8,737 nt of DNA from Prevotella sp. CAG:1092 (GTDB taxonomy: Bacteria > Bacteroidota > Bacteroidia > Bacteroidales > Bacteroidaceae), in NCBI GenBank assembly GCA_000436915.1, contig HF994027.1, positions 1-8,737 on the forward strand, in the 5' to 3' direction. Positions 7,101 to 8,737 of this stretch are shown here, in pieces. A model generated the notes under the pieces. The model did no database searches, had not been told where the DNA came from, and worked only from the letters and a program-made list of their open reading frames with translations. How positions within the stretch are numbered: the stretch's first letter is position 1; each line of letters starts with the position of its first letter. The position numbers and the translations under genes are program-made.

Positions 7101-8474
7101 AAGGATATAGAATGCCAGATGGTAGTAAGCCGTCTTGCAGAAATCCGCTTCATCGACATCAACACAGACATCGTATTGTCAACCCTTAACGTACCTTATG
7201 GTTCTTCTCTCTATTTCAAGGATGGAGCCAAGGTTAAGAAGGGCGATCGTATTGCTAAGTGGGACCCATTCAACGCCGTTATCGTCAGCGAATACGCTGG
7301 TAAGGTTAAGTTCCACGATGTAGAGCGTGATGTCACCTTCCGTGCTGAGACCGATGATACAACCGGTATGACCGAAAAGATCATTACTGATTCTAAGGAT
7401 CGTACAAAGGTTCCTACTGTAGACATTGTTTCTGAGTCTGGTGAGGTATTGGGTACATACAACCTCCCTGTAGGTGGTCACCTTGCTGTAGAGGATGGTC
7501 AGACCATCGCTACTGGTACCACATTGGTTAAGATTCCACGTGCCGTAGGTGGTGCAGGTGATATCACTGGTGGTCTTCCACGAGTAACAGAGCTCTTCGA
7601 GGCCCGCAACCCTTCTAACCCTGCTATCGTATCTGAAATCGATGGTGAGGTAACAATGGGCAAGGTTAAGAGAGGTAATCGTGAGATCATCATTACATCT
7701 AAGACAGGCGACCAGAAGTCGTACCTCGTATCGCTCTCTAAGCAGATTCTTGTTCAGGAGCATGATGCCGTACGTGCAGGTACTCCACTTTCTGATGGTG
7801 TTATCACTCCAAGCGATATCCTCGCTATTAAGGGTCCTACTGCCGTTCAGGAGTACATCGTTAACGAGGTACAGGACGTTTACCGTCTCCAGGGTGTGAA
7901 GATCAACGATAAGCACTTCGAGATTATCGTTCGTCAGATGATGCGTAAGGTTCGCATCGACGATCCAGGTGATACAACATTCCTTGAGCAGGAGATGGTT
8001 GACAAACTCGACTTCGCTGAGGAGAACGATCGTATCTGGGGTAAGAAGGTTGTTACCAACGCTGGTGACTCAGAGGTATTGAAGGCTGGTCAGATTATCA
8101 CAGCCCGCAAGCTTCGTGATGAGAACTCAAGCTTGAAGCGTCGTGACCTTCGTCTCGTAGAGGTTCGTGATGCAGTTCCTGCAACATCTACTCAGATTCT
8201 CCAGGGTATCACTCGTGCTTCTTTGGCTACTAAGAGCTTCATGTCTGCTGCATCATTCCAGGAGACAACTAAGGTGCTCAACGAGGCTGCTATCCGTGGT
8301 AAGGTAGACCGTCTTGAGGGTATGAAGGAGAACGTTATCTGCGGTCACCTCATCCCAGCTGGAACAGGTCTTCGTCAGTGGGACAAGATCATCGTTGGCT
8401 CTAAGGAAGAATATGATCGTATCGAAGCAAACAAGAAGAATGTTCTTGATTTCGCCGAGAAGGTTTCAGAGTAA
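4146..8474 (+). CDS. rpoC: DNA-directed RNA polymerase subunit beta'
   Basis: This is the beta' subunit, which carries the catalytic aspartates, bridge helix, trigger loop and clamp of RNA polymerase. At 1442 residues it is in the usual Bacteroidetes range (E. coli 1407). Visible landmarks in order: zinc site 1 with C66, C68, C81 and C84; an acidic clamp segment at about 149-196; the switch/lid region with [20 protein letters not shown]; the catalytic motif NADFDGDQM with Mg-binding D483, D485 and D487; the bridge helix around 785-815 ([14 protein letters not shown]); zinc site 2 with C825, C899, C906 and C909, in exactly the E. coli spacing; the first trigger helix QLTLRTFH ending at H947; an SI3-type insertion of about 180 residues; then [16 protein letters not shown] resuming the trigger loop at 1139; and the C-terminal [18 protein letters not shown] region. 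The ATG is the first in frame after rpoB and starts the conserved sequence. No lesion is present. Position 943 is Leu where E. coli has M932, and position 90 is Glu where E. coli has Q94. Confidence 0.99.
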   Translation: [1442 protein letters not shown]

Positions 8475-8494
8475 TCTTTAAAGATATATTACAT

Positions 8495-8562
8495 AAAAAA
8501 CAGCCGTCAGAGTATATTAAAAAAAAACCAGCCGTCAGAGCAATCTGGCGGCTGTTTTTTTT
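8495..8562 (+). terminator. Intrinsic terminator of the rpoBC operon, with duplicated 5' arm
   Basis: CAGCCGTCAGA (8529-8539) pairs with TCTGGCGGCTG (8544-8554) as an 11-bp stem with a single T-G wobble. It is capped by the GNRA-type tetraloop GCAA and followed by eight T residues (8555-8562), a textbook Rho-independent terminator 54 nt after the rpoC stop. The 5' arm occurs a second time at 8501-8511, preceded by six A residues; this copy could pair with the same 3' arm and its U-tract over 17 bp around a long loop. The A-tracts upstream of both copies give U-tracts on the opposite strand, so the element can also act on transcripts arriving from the right. Only the hairpin is needed for the call; the role of the extra arm is unknown. 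Confidence 0.95.
8501..8540 (+). repeat. 12-bp direct repeat CAGCCGTCAGAG, two copies
   Basis: The 12-mer CAGCCGTCAGAG lies at 8501-8512 and again, identically, at 8529-8540, 28 nt apart start to start. Each copy is preceded by an A-tract (six A at 8495-8500; nine A at 8519-8527 plus one extra C), so the duplicated unit is longer than the exact match. The second copy is the 5' arm of the terminator. A local duplication of half a terminator, or a decayed tandem terminator, would explain it. Confidence 0.85.
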
Positions 8563-8737
8563 ATTGCTTGTTATTTGATGTATAATAAGGTGTAATAACA
8601 ACTTAACATATTTTAATTCAAAGTGTAATGTTTGTTTAATAATTTTTATATAATTTTGCAAACGAAACAAAAGGTATTGGTTTTTATTTTTTTTCTATAC
8701 ATTATTTAATTAACGTGAGTTCGACGAAATATAAGTG
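8563..8737. other. AT-rich non-coding region downstream of the operon
   Basis: After the terminator the sequence is strongly A/T-rich, unlike the preceding genes, with frequent short stops in all frames. The two ATG starts on the + strand (8578 and 8629) are followed by stops within a few codons. I see no tRNA, repeat array or conserved RNA here. It looks like an intergenic region holding the promoter and 5' leader of a gene that begins beyond the right edge. Confidence 0.7.
8631..8658 (+). promoter_or_regulatory. Candidate Bacteroidetes-type promoter
   Basis: TAATTTTG at 8651-8658 is a full match to the Bacteroidetes -7 element TAnnTTTG, recognised by the primary sigma factor of this phylum. 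A TTTG at 8631-8634 sits 16 nt upstream, close to but slightly nearer than the usual -33 element. Transcription would start a few bases after 8658 and run rightward into a U-rich leader with no start codon evident before the window ends. In such AT-rich DNA a chance match is possible, and the short spacer lowers confidence. Confidence 0.45.

Noticed and set aside
7179..7916. 245-codon open frame on the minus strand inside rpoC
   Set aside because: Antisense to the SI3 and trigger-loop coding region; composition is what reverse-complementing this codon usage yields, and no promoter or family similarity supports it.
8564..8586. E. coli-style promoter with TATAAT at 8581-8586
   Set aside because: The possible TTGCTT partner at 8564-8569 is only 11 nt away, and the primary sigma factor of Bacteroidetes does not use this consensus.
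8401..8670. 89-codon open frame on the minus strand across the rpoC end and terminator
   Set aside because: It runs through the rpoC 3' end and the terminator hairpin, which conserved genes would not do, and its N-terminus is AT-rich intergenic sequence.
1..8737. Mobile element, CRISPR array, toxin-antitoxin or defence system
   Set aside because: Nearly all of the window is occupied by three intact-looking housekeeping genes; no terminal inverted repeats, spaced repeat arrays, integrase or accessory open frames were found.

Overview
The window is a conserved housekeeping segment from a member of the Bacteroidetes/Bacteroidota, most likely Prevotella or a close relative in the Bacteroidales. 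Three things point there: the sequence and length of RpoB (1270 residues) and RpoC (1442 residues), an rpoB start with no Shine-Dalgarno sequence, and a TAnnTTTG-type promoter match near the right edge. The genus is an inference from protein sequence recognition and was not tested by a search.

Layout, all genes on the + strand: the 3' end of rplL (ribosomal protein L7/L12, 1-160); a 161-nt spacer with a terminator-like hairpin and two further potential hairpins (161-321); rpoB (322-4134); an 11-nt gap with an AGGA motif; rpoC (4146-8474); a strong intrinsic terminator whose 5' arm is present twice (8495-8562); and an AT-rich non-coding stretch with one Bacteroidetes-type promoter candidate (8563-8737). 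This is the classical rplL-rpoB-rpoC arrangement of the bacterial L10/L7-L12-beta-beta' cluster.

rpoB and rpoC encode the two large subunits of RNA polymerase, which together form the active-site cleft. Their tight spacing fits equimolar synthesis from one mRNA. The hairpin and U-rich tract between rplL and rpoB are placed where partial termination could lower polymerase output relative to ribosomal proteins, as the rplL-rpoB attenuator does in E. coli. The rpoC terminator closes the operon.

Both polymerase genes are intact, and every catalytic and zinc-binding residue I checked is present. I see no mobile element, CRISPR array, tRNA or rRNA, and no previously undescribed multi-gene system. 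The observations worth a second look are regulatory (the hairpin-rich spacer, the duplicated terminator arm, the orphan promoter) or concern lineage-type variation in polymerase residues and insertions (a Glu at the fidaxomicin-sensitizer position, a Leu for the usual trigger-loop Met, an acidic clamp insertion, an SI3-like insertion).
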